From contig CALSLW010000001.1 of assembly GCA_943787295.1 (NCBI GenBank), positions 985,001 to 1,049,000 of the forward strand: 64,000 nt of DNA. Reading direction: 5' to 3'. Within the stretch, counting starts at the first letter, position 1; every line of letters begins with the position of its first letter. The notes below the pieces were generated by a model that was given only the letters and a program-made list of their open reading frames with translations, ran no database searches and was not told where the DNA came from. This DNA comes from an uncultured Flavobacteriaceae bacterium. GTDB lineage: Bacteria; Bacteroidota; Bacteroidia; Flavobacteriales; Flavobacteriaceae. Positions 51,459 to 63,783 of the stretch are shown here, in pieces. Both the position numbers and the translations under genes were made by a program.

Positions 51459-53945
51459 TTATTTCTTGGTTTTTCGTTTAGTTGCTGCCTTTTTCTTTTT
51501 TTGCTTTTTAGCTTCTAAACGTTTAATGGCTTCTTCCAGAGTGATTTTTGTAGGATCAATATCTTTAGATAATTCTATTTTGAGTTTTCCTTGAATAATA
51601 TTCGATCTTCCCCAGCGGGCTTTTTCTACTCGAATACCTTCTTCTTCCCAATTGTGAACAATCTTATCTTTCTCTTTTTGGATTTTATCCTCAATCAAAG
51701 TGATCAGGTCTTCATCACTCAAATTATCAAAATCATATTTTTTATTGACATTGATAAACATCCCACTCCATTTAATAAATGGCCCAAAACGACCTTTGCC
51801 TTTAGTGACTGGTAAATCGTTATAAGTATATATAGGAGCATCTGCTTTTTTCTTTTCTTCTATTAATTCGATGGCTAATTCGCGATCGACTTCCATGGGA
51901 TTCTTCCCCTTTGGTAAAGAAACGAACATGCTGCCAAATTTAACATAGGGGCCAAAACGACCATTGTTTACAGAAACGATTTCACCTTCGTATTCTCCTA
52001 AATCTTTAGGGAGTTGGAATAAGTCAAGTGCCTCTTCGAAACTTATCGTATCGAGTTGTTGATCTTGATTTAAGCTAGCAAATACAACTGGCTCTTCGTC
52101 GTCTGCATCACCTATTTGAGCAATAGGACCAAATTTCCCCAGACGCACTTTTACTGTTCTACCAGAGTCTGGATGCTCTCCTAAAACACGTTCCCCTGAC
52201 TCGCGTTCTGCGTGCTCTTTTACGTGCTTAACCGTAGATTGAAAATCCCCATAAAAGCCTTTGATCATTTTGACCCAGTCTTCTTTCCCTTCAGCGATTT
52301 CGTCAAAGTTTTGCTCTACTTGTGCAGTAAAGTTATAATCTAGAATATTTTCAAAATTGTTGACTAAGAAGTCATTCACAATCATCCCGATGTCTGTAGG
52401 GACAAGTTTTCCTTTATCAGAACCGACCATTTCAGTTAAACGACTGGCAGTAACTTCCCCTGCTTCAAGAGCAAACTGCTGATATGAGCGTTGCACTCCT
52501 TCGACAGTCCCTTTGGCGATATAGCCTCTATTTTGAACCGTGGAAATAGTAGGGGCATAAGTAGATGGTCGCCCAATACCAAGCTCTTCTAGTTTCTTAA
52601 CCAAAGAAGCTTCTGTAAAGCGATAAGGAGGACGAGAAAATCGCTGGGTTGAAACCAGAGATTTTAAATTCAATGCATCGCCTTTTTTCACTGGAGGTAA
52701 GATGCCTTGCGCTTCTTCTTCTTCTTCATCTACTCCTTCTAAATAAACTTTTAAAAAGCCTTCAAAAGTGAGGATTTCTCCACGGGCAGTAAAGAATTCA
52801 TTATGTTTATCTGCGTCTATTTTTAAGACGGTACGTTCTAATTTTGCATCACTCATTTGCGAAGCAATTGTTCGCTTCCAAATAAGGTCATACAATCGCA
52901 TTTGATCATATTCTGCTGCAATTTTATCCCTGCTTAAGTCAGTAGGTCGAATAGCTTCGTGTGCCTCTTGCGCCCCTTTACTTTTTGTTCTAAAACTGCG
53001 GGCTTGTGCATAATCTTCTCCATAGCGTCTTCCTATTTCACCTAGAGCTGCACCTTGCGCCTCTTTAGAGAGGTTTACACTATCTGTTCTCATATAAGTA
53101 ATTAAACCTGCCTCATATAATCTCTGGGCTAGGGTCATGGTTTTACTTACAGAGAAAAACAACTTCCTTGCGGCCTCTTGCTGTAAAGTGGAAGTGGTAA
53201 AAGGAGCCGTAGGGCTTTTCTTTGCCGGTTTAGTCTCTTTAGAGGCAACACTAAATTGTGCATTGGCATTTTGAGCTAAAAAGGCTTCTACTTTTTCTGC
53301 ATCATCAAAAGTTGTATTCAAGCCTGCTTTGATCAATTTATTTCCTTCTGTTAAGAATTCTGCCTGAGTTTTAAACATAGAAACAGGAACAAAAGCCTTA
53401 ATTTCTCTTTCTCGCTCTACAATAAGTCGAACAGAAACAGATTGTACTCGTCCTGCAGATAAGCCTCCTTTAACTTTTCTCCATAACACGGGAGATAATT
53501 CATACCCTACTAAACGGTCTAAAACACGACGAGCCTGTTGTGCGTTGACCAAATTGTAGTCTATTTCTCGTGGTGCATCGATGGCTTTTAAAATCGCATT
53601 CTTAGTAATCTCGTGAAAAACGATACGTTTTGTGTTGGTTTCTTTAAGCTCAAGAGTATTGGCTAAATGCCATGCAATGGCTTCTCCCTCGCGATCTTCA
53701 TCACTTGCCAGCCAGACGATTTCAGCTTTTTTTGCTAGGGATTTTAATTCTGAAACCACTTTTTTCTTGTCTGAAGAGACAATGTATTTTGGTAAAAAAT
53801 CCCCGTCAACATCTACCCCTAACTCTTTAGAGGGGAGGTCGGCGATGTGGCCAAAGCTGGAAGCCACCTTAAATTCTTTTCCTAAAAATTTTTCGATTGT
53901 TTTTGCCTTTGCAGGGGACTCAACAATAACTAAATTTTTTGCCAT
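51459..53945 (-). CDS. topA: DNA topoisomerase I
   Basis: KNLVIVESPAKAKTIEKFLGKEFKV; YEAGLITYMRTDSVNLS; GIGRPSTYAPTISTVQNRGYI. Confidence 0.98.
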   Translation of the reverse strand: MAKNLVIVESPAKAKTIEKFLGKEFKVASSFGHIADLPSKELGVDVDGDFLPKYIVSSDKKKVVSELKSLAKKAEIVWLASDEDREGEAIAWHLANTLELKETNTKRIVFHEITKNAILKAIDAPREIDYNLVNAQQARRVLDRLVGYELSPVLWRKVKGGLSAGRVQSVSVRLIVEREREIKAFVPVSMFKTQAEFLTEGNKLIKAGLNTTFDDAEKVEAFLAQNANAQFSVASKETKPAKKSPTAPFTTSTLQQEAARKLFFSVSKTMTLAQRLYEAGLITYMRTDSVNLSKEAQGAALGEIGRRYGEDYAQARSFRTKSKGAQEAHEAIRPTDLSRDKIAAEYDQMRLYDLIWKRTIASQMSDAKLERTVLKIDADKHNEFFTARGEILTFEGFLKVYLEGVDEEEEEAQGILPPVKKGDALNLKSLVSTQRFSRPPYRFTEASLVKKLEELGIGRPSTYAPTISTVQNRGYIAKGTVEGVQRSYQQFALEAGEVTASRLTEMVGSDKGKLVPTDIGMIVNDFLVNNFENILDYNFTAQVEQNFDEIAEGKEDWVKMIKGFYGDFQSTVKHVKEHAERESGERVLGEHPDSGRTVKVRLGKFGPIAQIGDADDEEPVVFASLNQDQQLDTISFEEALDLFQLPKDLGEYEGEIVSVNNGRFGPYVKFGSMFVSLPKGKNPMEVDRELAIELIEEKKKADAPIYTYNDLPVTKGKGRFGPFIKWSGMFINVNKKYDFDNLSDEDLITLIEDKIQKEKDKIVHNWEEEGIRVEKARWGRSNIIQGKLKIELSKDIDPTKITLEEAIKRLEAKKQKKKKAATKRKTKK

Positions 53946-54162
53946 AATAGATGTTTAACGAGAACAAAAGTAGGTGAATTTTTCTTCGGCTCAAATTTTA
54001 AGGCAAGATGAAAAATAAACTTTGTCATAAATGATGAAAAAAAGCAAGGGATTATCCTTGACTTTTATGCTGCTAAAAAAGCATGACAAAATGACGGTAA
54101 TTGCTTACTTTTGTATTGTTTTTGAAAGATAAAAATTAACGCCCAACTAAAAGCTTTCCGCA

Positions 54163-55620
54163 ATGGAACAAAGTTTAGACAAAAAAATCACCCCAGCAAC
54201 AGACGGTGTTGTGATCGATCATTCTTCGAAAAAAGAAGGTGAAAAGTCTGTATATATAGAATCTTATGGCTGTCAGATGAACTTTTCTGACAGCGAAGTC
54301 GTCGCCTCTATTTTAGCAAAAGAAGGTTATCAAACCACCCCAAAAATGGATACAGCCGACTTAATCCTGGTCAACACTTGCTCCATTAGAGAGAAGGCAG
54401 AATTAACCGTTCGCAAGCGACTGGAAAAATTCAATGCCGTTAAAAAAACGAATCCCAACATGAAGGTGGGCGTTTTAGGCTGTATGGCAGAACGACTCAA
54501 GCACAAGTTTCTTGAAGAAGAAAAAATTGTTGATATGGTCGTGGGACCAGATGCCTATAAAGACCTTCCAAACCTTTTAGCTGAAATCAATGACGGACGC
54601 GATGCGGTAAATGTTATTCTATCAAAAGAAGAAACCTATGGAGACATTGCTCCCATTCGAATCGACTCTAATGGTGTAAGCGCTTTTGTGTCTATCACAA
54701 GAGGCTGCGATAATATGTGTACGTTTTGTGTGGTGCCTTTTACCCGTGGCCGTGAACGCAGTAGAGACCCTAAAAGTATACTGCAAGAAATTGAGAATCT
54801 AGCCCAAAGGGGATTTAAAGAAATTACCCTTTTAGGACAAAATGTAGATAGCTATCTGTGGTATGGCGGAGGACTTAAAAAAGATTATGTCAAAGCCTCT
54901 GCGCTACAACAAAAAACTGCAGTTGACTTTTCAAAATTATTAACCATGGCGGCAGAAACTTATCCGCGTATTCGTTTTCGCTTTTCTACCTCAAACCCGC
55001 AAGATATGACCGTTGATGTCTTGCACACCATGGCAAAACACCCCAATATCTGTAAGTATATTCACTTACCTGTTCAATCTGGAAGTGATCGCATTCTAAA
55101 AGAAATGAATCGCTTACATACCCGTCAAGAATATTTTGAATTGATTGACAACATTCGTGAAATCATCCCAGGTTGTGCTATTTCTCAAGACATGATCGCT
55201 GGCTTCCCTACAGAAACAGAAGAAGATCATCAAGACACTTTAAGCTTGATGGATTATGTCAAATATGACTTTGGGTTTATGTTCGCTTATTCAGAAAGAC
55301 CCGGAACACTTGCTGAAAGAAAAATGGAGGATGACGTTCCTCAAGACGTTAAAAAAAGACGTCTAGCAGAAATCATTGATAAACAACAAGCACATAGCCG
55401 TTTTAGAACCGAAGAATTTTTAGGCAAAACAGTTTGTGTATTGATCGAAAAAGAATCTAAGCGCTCTCAAGAACATTGGAGCGGAAGAACAACTCAAAAC
55501 ACTGTAGTCGTTTTTTCAAAAGAAAATTATTCTGTAGGAGAGTTTGTCGATGTAAAAATCGAAGATTGCACCTCTGCTACATTATTGGGGACAGCAATAG
55601 GAATTTCAGCAGACATATAA
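54163..55620 (+). CDS. miaB: tRNA-2-methylthio-N6-dimethylallyladenosine synthase
   Basis: YIESYGCQMNFSDSEVVASIL; radical SAM CDNMCTFCVVPFTRGRERSR; TRAM C-terminus. Confidence 0.97.
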   Translation: MEQSLDKKITPATDGVVIDHSSKKEGEKSVYIESYGCQMNFSDSEVVASILAKEGYQTTPKMDTADLILVNTCSIREKAELTVRKRLEKFNAVKKTNPNMKVGVLGCMAERLKHKFLEEEKIVDMVVGPDAYKDLPNLLAEINDGRDAVNVILSKEETYGDIAPIRIDSNGVSAFVSITRGCDNMCTFCVVPFTRGRERSRDPKSILQEIENLAQRGFKEITLLGQNVDSYLWYGGGLKKDYVKASALQQKTAVDFSKLLTMAAETYPRIRFRFSTSNPQDMTVDVLHTMAKHPNICKYIHLPVQSGSDRILKEMNRLHTRQEYFELIDNIREIIPGCAISQDMIAGFPTETEEDHQDTLSLMDYVKYDFGFMFAYSERPGTLAERKMEDDVPQDVKKRRLAEIIDKQQAHSRFRTEEFLGKTVCVLIEKESKRSQEHWSGRTTQNTVVVFSKENYSVGEFVDVKIEDCTSATLLGTAIGISADI

Positions 55621-55630
55621 TACAGACCGC

Positions 55631-56893
55631 ATGGAAAACTTACAAGGTATAAAACAACGTTTTGGAATTATTGGGGTTAGTCAAGGATTAAACCGCGCTT
55701 TAGAAAAAGCCTTGCGGGTCGCTAGCACCGATATTTCCGTCTTAGTCACGGGTGAAAGTGGTGTGGGAAAAGAAAATATCCCTAAAATAATTCATCAAAA
55801 CTCCCACCGTAAACATGCAAAATATATCGCAGTAAACTGTGGCGCTATTCCAGAAGGAACCATTGACAGTGAACTCTTTGGTCACGAAAAAGGTGCCTTT
55901 ACTGGTGCTACTTCAACGCGAAATGGATATTTTGAAGTCGCCGATGGTGGAACAATTTTCCTCGACGAAGTAGGTGAACTACCTTTATCGACGCAAGTGC
56001 GACTATTAAGGGTGTTAGAAACTGGAGAATTTCTTAAAGTAGGTTCTTCTAAAACCCAAACCACCAATGTACGTATTGTCGCTGCCACAAATGTCAACAT
56101 GCGCGATGCCATCCAGAAAAATAAATTTAGAGAGGATCTCTATTATCGATTGAGTACAGTAGACATTCATCTACCACCGTTGAGAAATAGAAAAGAAGAT
56201 ATCCCGTTGTTGTTTAGAAAGTTTGCGGCAGACTTTGCTCAAAAGTACCGTATGCCCACCCTTAGGCTTGACGAACAAGCCCAAGAATTATTAGTGCAGT
56301 ACAACTGGAATGGAAACATTAGGCAATTGCGCAATGTTGCAGAACAAATATCTGTCTTAGAACAAGAACGCCTCCTTTCTGCAAATAGTCTTCGTCCTTA
56401 TTTACCTAATATGGGCGCACAACTTCCCGCTTTAGTCAAAGACAAAAAAGAACAAAGTGACTTTGCTTCAGAAAGAGAAATCCTTTACAAGGTTCTTTTT
56501 GACATGAAAAACGATCTAAACGATCTAAAGAAGCTTACCTTAGAACTCATGAATCAAGACATTAGTACGGAAGAAAAAGAAGGCTTGATTCAGAAAATTT
56601 ATGGGAGTGAACCCGTCAATAATAAGGAAGAAAACACCCTAACGGTGATGAATGCTAACCATGAATCTCAAAATGATACAGCCATTATTAGTGCGCAAGA
56701 CAACTACAGCTATGCCGAAACAATTGAAGCAGAAGAGCCCCTATCGCTTTTAGAAAAAGAGATTGAAATGATTAAAAAAGCATTAGAACGTTCTAATGGC
56801 AAACGAAAGCTTGCCGCAGAAGAATTAGGTATTTCAGAAAGAACGCTCTACCGTAAAATAAAACAATATGACCTCAATGAAGATGAAATTTAA
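55631..56893 (+). CDS. Sigma-54-dependent transcriptional regulator (AAA+ and Fis-type HTH)
   Basis: VTGESGVGKENIPKIIHQNS; GAFTGATSTRNGYFEVADGGTIFLDEVGELPL; C-terminal HTH GKRKLAAEELGISERTLYRKIKQY. Confidence 0.95.
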   Translation: MENLQGIKQRFGIIGVSQGLNRALEKALRVASTDISVLVTGESGVGKENIPKIIHQNSHRKHAKYIAVNCGAIPEGTIDSELFGHEKGAFTGATSTRNGYFEVADGGTIFLDEVGELPLSTQVRLLRVLETGEFLKVGSSKTQTTNVRIVAATNVNMRDAIQKNKFREDLYYRLSTVDIHLPPLRNRKEDIPLLFRKFAADFAQKYRMPTLRLDEQAQELLVQYNWNGNIRQLRNVAEQISVLEQERLLSANSLRPYLPNMGAQLPALVKDKKEQSDFASEREILYKVLFDMKNDLNDLKKLTLELMNQDISTEEKEGLIQKIYGSEPVNNKEENTLTVMNANHESQNDTAIISAQDNYSYAETIEAEEPLSLLEKEIEMIKKALERSNGKRKLAAEELGISERTLYRKIKQYDLNEDEI

Positions 56894-57407
56894 TCCCTTT
56901 GCATTCCTGTTTTATTTTCTTGCATGTTGGACCTTTACTCAATGTGGCATTTATTCTTTTACGGGAGCTTCCATCCCTCCTGGGACAGAAACTTTTCAAG
57001 TAAACTATTTTATCAATGAGGCCGGGAATCGACCGGGCTCAACCATAGAGCCTGGCCTTGATCAAGAATTTACCATTGCACTTCAAGATTTGTTAATCAA
57101 TCAAACCAATCTTAATCTTGTTACCAGCAATGCCCATTTAGTTTATGAGGGAGAAATCACCCGATACAGCATCACCCCCACCACCTCTACCGCTAATAAT
57201 ACAGCAGCACAAAACCGATTGACCATGGAGGTCAACGTGCGTTATATCAATAATAAGAATGAAGATGATTCTTTTGAACAACGCTTTTCTTTCTTTTATG
57301 ATTTTGACGCTAACCAGCAGTTATTCGATATAAAAAGCGCAGCAAACAAAGAGATATTTGAGCGCATTACGCAAGAAATTTTTAACGCCTCACTGGCTAA
57401 ATGGTAA
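56883..57407 (+). CDS. lptE: LPS assembly lipoprotein LptE
   Basis: TQCGIYSFTGASIPPGTETFQVNYFINEAG; conserved Bacteroidetes order with miaB, sigma-54 regulator, secG. Confidence 0.85.
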   Translation: MKFNPFAFLFYFLACWTFTQCGIYSFTGASIPPGTETFQVNYFINEAGNRPGSTIEPGLDQEFTIALQDLLINQTNLNLVTSNAHLVYEGEITRYSITPTTSTANNTAAQNRLTMEVNVRYINNKNEDDSFEQRFSFFYDFDANQQLFDIKSAANKEIFERITQEIFNASLAKW

Positions 57408-57411
57408 GTTT

Positions 57412-58212
57412 ATGAAAGCACAAGAATACAGTGATTTACTCATCAATTTTGATCCTAAGAGCGAGGATCAAAGAAAAGCTTTTGAAAAAATCACCTATCG
57501 CTATCCATACTTTCAGTCGGCTTATGTACACTATTTAAAAACCCTAAAAGCGCAGGAACAATACAATTATGAACTGATCTTGCGAAAGACAGCAGTATTA
57601 AGTCCAGAACGCGAAACCTTACATCAATGGCTCGAGCAAGACTTTGCCAATGAAAATCCTCAAAAGCTTAAAGTCGTTCAAACTTTGGCTGCACCAAATG
57701 CAGCCATAGAAGAAACAGTATCAACTAGCATAGAAGATCAAAACAGTGAGTCTCACGCGGTAAAAGCAAATAGCAAACCCCTTGCTACTACAGACGATCA
57801 AAAAGGGGTAAATAAAGAAATAGGGGTTAAGAAGGCAAAGCCAAAGAAAAAAGAGATCCCTGTGGCAATGACCTATGCCGACTGGGTAATTTATTCTTCC
57901 AAAGGTAAAATACAACCTAAAGAAAAAAATAGCAGTCTAGAAGAGAAAATATCGCTGATAAATACCTTTTTAGAAAACCGACCAAAGATTCCACCAGTAA
58001 GACAAGATCAACCAAAAGTTGACCTCTCGGCCAATAATGAGTTCAACAAAGAGGAATTAATGACCGAAACACTAGCGAAGGTATATTTACAACAAAAGAA
58101 ATATAAAAAGGCCTTATATGCCTATCAGATATTAAGTTTGAAATATCCAGAAAAAAATAGTTTCTTTGCAGACCAAATCAAGAAAATTAAACAGTTACAA
58201 CAAAAAAGCTAA
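57412..58212 (+). CDS. Hypothetical protein, possible TPR at C-terminus
   Basis: ETLAKVYLQQKKYKKALYAYQILSLKYPEKNSFFADQIKKI; likely start ATG 57412. Confidence 0.7.
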   Translation: MKAQEYSDLLINFDPKSEDQRKAFEKITYRYPYFQSAYVHYLKTLKAQEQYNYELILRKTAVLSPERETLHQWLEQDFANENPQKLKVVQTLAAPNAAIEETVSTSIEDQNSESHAVKANSKPLATTDDQKGVNKEIGVKKAKPKKKEIPVAMTYADWVIYSSKGKIQPKEKNSSLEEKISLINTFLENRPKIPPVRQDQPKVDLSANNEFNKEELMTETLAKVYLQQKKYKKALYAYQILSLKYPEKNSFFADQIKKIKQLQQKS

Positions 58213-58215
58213 GTC

Positions 58216-58566
58216 ATGAGCACTTTTTCAATATTCTTAACACTAATTCTTATCGTTTGCTTTCTCCTCATTCTTGTAGTGATGGTTCAAAACCCAAAAG
58301 GTGGAGGATTATCTTCTTCCTTTGGTGGCGGGGGTCAACAGTTAGGTGGTGTTCAAAAAACAACAGATTTCTTAGATCGAAGCACTTGGATCTTAGCCAC
58401 ACTTTTATTGGTTTTAATCTTATTATCCAACTTTGGACTTAATACCGGTGGAACTAAGACTACAAATGAATCTAAATTAATCGATGCCGCAACAGAGCAA
58501 AGCATTCCAGAAACTATCCCAGAAGAAATTCCAGAAGTTCCTGTAGAAACTACGCCAGAACAATAA
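58216..58566 (+). CDS. secG: Preprotein translocase subunit SecG
   Basis: LILVVMVQNPKGGGLSSSFGGGGQQLGGVQKTTDFLDRSTW. Confidence 0.95.
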   Translation: MSTFSIFLTLILIVCFLLILVVMVQNPKGGGLSSSFGGGGQQLGGVQKTTDFLDRSTWILATLLLVLILLSNFGLNTGGTKTTNESKLIDAATEQSIPETIPEEIPEVPVETTPEQ

Positions 58567-58588
58567 ACGGTAGCATATCATATAAATT

Positions 58589-58622
58589 AATGCCAGCTTA
58601 CTGCCAAGCTGGCATTTTTATT
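58589..58622 (+). terminator. Rho-independent terminator downstream of secG
   Basis: AATGCCAGCTTACTGCCAAGCTGGCATTTTTATTTT. Confidence 0.85.
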
Positions 58623-58688
58623 TTAAAAAAACTGTCAAAAAAAGCATTGGCATAATTTCTGAAAAAGAAAAATAAATTTAAAATCATT

Positions 58689-58967
58689 ATGAGTAATTTA
58701 AACATTAAACCCTTAGCAGATCGCGTTCTAGTAGAACCCGCTGCTGCAGAAACAAAGACTTCTTCGGGGATAATTATACCCGATACAGCAAAAGAAAAAC
58801 CACAAAGAGGAACTGTGGTTGCCGTAGGCCCTGGAACAAAAGACAATCCAGTAACCCTAAAAGTGGGTGACACTGTATTATATGGTAAATATGCTGGAAC
58901 AGAACTAAGTCATGAAGGAGGCGATTACCTCATCATGAAAGAAGCTGATATTTTAGCAATTGTTTAA
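58689..58967 (+). CDS. groES: Co-chaperonin GroES
   Basis: [48 protein letters not shown]. Confidence 0.98.
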   Translation: MSNLNIKPLADRVLVEPAAAETKTSSGIIIPDTAKEKPQRGTVVAVGPGTKDNPVTLKVGDTVLYGKYAGTELSHEGGDYLIMKEADILAIV

Positions 58968-58981
58968 TTCATTAAAAATAA

Positions 58982-60622
<1,641 letters not shown>

Positions 60623-60646
60623 GTAAAACATCTTATCAATTACTTA

Positions 60647-60674
60647 AGCCGCTCATTTTGAGCGGCTTTTTTTT
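60647..60674 (+). terminator. Rho-independent terminator downstream of groEL
   Basis: AAGCCGCTCATTTTGAGCGGCTTTTTTTT. Confidence 0.9.
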
Positions 60675-60723
60675 GATTTTATTTTAAAATGTTTACATTT
60701 AGGGGAACCAAAATCTTATTATT

Positions 60724-61101
60724 ATGTCAAAAAACCTACTTTTATCAGGTATTGCTGGAACCATCGTTTATTTTCTTTTAGGATGGTTAGTTTACGGAAT
60801 ATTATTTCCGGATTTAGTCAGTGAGGGAGAGTCTACCTCTTTACTTTACATCTTTTTAGGCTGCTTATTTTATGCTTTCATTTATGCGGTTATTTTCACG
60901 CGATTGGCAAACATCACCAATTTTAAAACGGGCTTTAACGCTGGATTAGTTTTAGGATTATTGTATTCTTTAAGTTGGCACTTCTTTATGCAACACGGTG
61001 CGATTGACGCATTGTATTTTGCAAAAGCAATCATCCTTGCGAGTTTAATCAATGGCTTTGTCGCGGGTACAGTTGCATTTGTAAATGGAAAAGTTTCTTA
61101 A
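60724..61101 (+). CDS. Hypothetical four-helix membrane protein
   Basis: ORF with hydrophobic segments; preceding TTTACATTTAG promoter-like sequence. Confidence 0.7.
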   Translation: MSKNLLLSGIAGTIVYFLLGWLVYGILFPDLVSEGESTSLLYIFLGCLFYAFIYAVIFTRLANITNFKTGFNAGLVLGLLYSLSWHFFMQHGAIDALYFAKAIILASLINGFVAGTVAFVNGKVS

Positions 61102-61119
61102 AATTATTTTTTAGTACAA

Positions 61120-61147
61120 AAAAAGCGACCCGTTTGGGTCGCTTTTT
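61120..61147. terminator. Bidirectional terminator between convergent genes
   Basis: AAAAAAAGCGACCCGTTTGGGTCGCTTTTT. Confidence 0.88.
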
Positions 61148-61492
61148 CTATTCTACTTTTTTCTTGCGTTCGTATAGGCAACACATCGGGAGCTTTTCAT
61201 ACACCTCGTCTGGTGCAGTAACTAAGGGAGTATCGTGACCCGCGTTCGCAACGGCTTGATGTACTTCTTCTAAACTAATTTTGTTAGCATCATATAAGAT
61301 GGTAAACTGATGCGTTGGAATATCCCAACTCGCTGTTTTGATCCCTTTTAATCCAAAGGCAGTTTTTTCAATTCTCGCTTTACACATCCCACAGACTCCT
61401 TCTACTTCAAAAGAAGTTTTCTGAATGTCTTTTTTCTGTGCTAATAAGCTTAAAGGCGCAGCCAAAAGGAGTATTAATATTACTTTTTTCAT
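61148..61492 (-). CDS. Heavy-metal-associated (HMA) domain secreted protein
   Basis: Signal peptide; TSFEVEGVCGMCKARIEKTAFGLKGIKTASWDI (CxxC HMA motif). Confidence 0.88.
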   Translation of the reverse strand: MKKVILILLLAAPLSLLAQKKDIQKTSFEVEGVCGMCKARIEKTAFGLKGIKTASWDIPTHQFTILYDANKISLEEVHQAVANAGHDTPLVTAPDEVYEKLPMCCLYERKKKVE

Positions 61493-61493
61493 G

Positions 61494-63728
61494 CTATAAA
61501 TTTTTTAAATTAAATCTTAATCCGGCATAAATCATTCGACCAAAAACTGGTGCATAGACTAAACTAGCGTCAAAATTCCTGCCAAAAGGTTGATCTATTC
61601 CAATCACAGGATTTGCTTGTCGTTGATTGCTAAGGTTTTCGCCCCCTAAATATATTTCAAACTGGGGAGAAAACACTCGGGTGAGTTGGGCGTTCCACAA
61701 ACCATAAGCGGGAGCAGAAAATCCTTGGCCATCCCGAGGATTAGCAGCTAAGCGTTGCTCTCCCACAAAATGATAGGTCAAGTCTGCACGCCACCCTTTT
61801 CCTGTTTCATTCACATTATTATAATCGGCATTCGCAAAAAAGCGGTGCTCAGGCTGTAGCGGTTTTTGTTTTAATCCATCGAGGTAAGTGGTTTTGACTT
61901 GGTGATTTTTATACGCAAATCGCATACTCACATTTTTAATGGGTGCATAATCCATCCCTAGTTGGAAACTTTTGGCGTAGCTTTCTCCTTCTAAATTATA
62001 AAATCTTATGTAGCGAGCAGTTTCCCAATCCACTACAACTTGATCTTGAAAAGTAGTAACATAATAATCTATGTTAAGCTCTGCTTGTTGCCCAAAAAGC
62101 GTAATGCCTTGCTGGATACTCCCACCATAATTCCAAGCTTTTTCTGGGCGGAGGCCGTAAATATTTCCGCTGTTTTGACGCAAATTAATCGCACGATTCG
62201 TGGCAAATAAAGTTTGATTCTCGGCAAATACATTTGCTGCTTTTCTCCCTTGACCCATAGAAAACCTCAATGCAGCACGTTCCCATGGGGTATAACGTGC
62301 ATGCAGTCTAGGGGTGATAAAAGTCCCTAAGTTATTGTGGCTATCTACCCTTAGTCCCGCAACGATATTCCATCGATCTAAACTGTCATAGGTGTATTCA
62401 AAAAAGGCTCCTAACACTTGGTCAGTTCTTTGGTAATTCGTCCCATCAACCCATTCGTCATAGCGATCCCAGGCGAGATTTAACCCTGTTTTAAATTTGT
62501 TTTTTGTGTTTCCTAAAATAGAATTAAATAGCAGGTTGCTAAAGAAACTTTTATGGTTGATATCGTATTGCCTCAGGCCATAATAAGCCTTTTGATCATG
62601 GCTGTTGTAGGCCGCTTGAAAACCAAAACTTTGATAGGTCAACAACGGGAAAACATAACCCAATTTTAATGAGGCATCAAATCGCTGAGTATCGATTTCA
62701 CTTCCCCACCTATTGGTCAAACCTCTGTCTGTATCGGGGTTAAAATTTTCCGCCCCAGTTTGTTTTTGATCATCGAGATAGCGTAAACTTAAAAAGCTTA
62801 CCCAACCTTTTTCGACATCGGTATATTGCCATCGATTAAGCAAATTAACTTGTTTTGTCAAGGGCAAATCAAGAAAATCATCCTTATTGCGATCTGTAGC
62901 TAAGCTACGTTGATTGCCATGGATATATAAACCAGTACTCCATTTATCTGACAGCTTGTTGTTCCAATGTGCATTCGCTTCTTGTCGCCCATTGATCGAA
63001 GAAAAAAGATTGACAAACAAGGGAGCATCTAAAAAGGGTTTTTGAAGTTCGGTATTAATTTGTCCGGCTATACTTTCAAAGCCATTGGTCACACTTCCCG
63101 CCCCTTTAGTGATTTGAATACTTTCGATCCAAGTTCCCGGTGTGTAGGTCAACCCATAAATTTGAGAAGCCCCTCTAACCGATGGGATGTTTTCTTCTGT
63201 AATTAATAAATAGGGGCTTGAGAGTCCTAGCATTCTAATCTGTTTTGTCCCCGTTAGAGCATCAGAAAAGTTAACGTCTATAGAGGGATTTGTCTCAAAA
63301 CTTTCAGAAAGGTTACAGCAAGCTGCTTTGAGTAATTCTGCACTATTGACCTGCATCACATTTTGCGCTGCGATATAAGATTTTTGCGCAGCTTTTCGTC
63401 TCTGTGTTAGTTCGACTTCTTCAAGACTTTCTACTGCATTTTCTTTCATGAAATGGAAGATTATTTTTCCAGGGGTAACCGTTAAAGTGTCTGTTTTAAA
63501 ACCTAGGTATTTTACGATCAATTGATCGGTTGAAGCAGCAGAAGGAATCACAAATTTTCCTTCTTGATCTGACACCGTCCCTATGGTGGTGTTTAGCCAA
63601 AAAATGTTGACTCCCGCTAAGGGGTAAGTTTCATTGTTTTCTTGGATAAGAATTCTTCCTTCTTCGGGCGTTTGCGCCATCAAAATAAAGGGAGATATCA
63701 GTAAAAAGCAGTATAGGATATTTTTCAT
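61494..63728 (-). CDS. TonB-dependent receptor with carboxypeptidase-regulatory-like N-terminal domain (probably metal-related)
   Basis: PLAGVNIFWLNTTIGTVSDQEGKFVIP; plug region; adjacent to HMA protein. Confidence 0.9.
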   Translation of the reverse strand: MKNILYCFLLISPFILMAQTPEEGRILIQENNETYPLAGVNIFWLNTTIGTVSDQEGKFVIPSAASTDQLIVKYLGFKTDTLTVTPGKIIFHFMKENAVESLEEVELTQRRKAAQKSYIAAQNVMQVNSAELLKAACCNLSESFETNPSIDVNFSDALTGTKQIRMLGLSSPYLLITEENIPSVRGASQIYGLTYTPGTWIESIQITKGAGSVTNGFESIAGQINTELQKPFLDAPLFVNLFSSINGRQEANAHWNNKLSDKWSTGLYIHGNQRSLATDRNKDDFLDLPLTKQVNLLNRWQYTDVEKGWVSFLSLRYLDDQKQTGAENFNPDTDRGLTNRWGSEIDTQRFDASLKLGYVFPLLTYQSFGFQAAYNSHDQKAYYGLRQYDINHKSFFSNLLFNSILGNTKNKFKTGLNLAWDRYDEWVDGTNYQRTDQVLGAFFEYTYDSLDRWNIVAGLRVDSHNNLGTFITPRLHARYTPWERAALRFSMGQGRKAANVFAENQTLFATNRAINLRQNSGNIYGLRPEKAWNYGGSIQQGITLFGQQAELNIDYYVTTFQDQVVVDWETARYIRFYNLEGESYAKSFQLGMDYAPIKNVSMRFAYKNHQVKTTYLDGLKQKPLQPEHRFFANADYNNVNETGKGWRADLTYHFVGEQRLAANPRDGQGFSAPAYGLWNAQLTRVFSPQFEIYLGGENLSNQRQANPVIGIDQPFGRNFDASLVYAPVFGRMIYAGLRFNLKNL

Positions 63729-63783
63729 TCTTTTATGTTTAAGGGGTTGTTTGAATCATTCCAATCTGGAATAAACAACCTAC

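Noticed and set aside
48844-53945. gldKLMN-topA region as a possible novel system
   Set aside because: This is the standard T9SS/gliding core arrangement; only the degenerate arginase-fold neighbour was kept as a finding.
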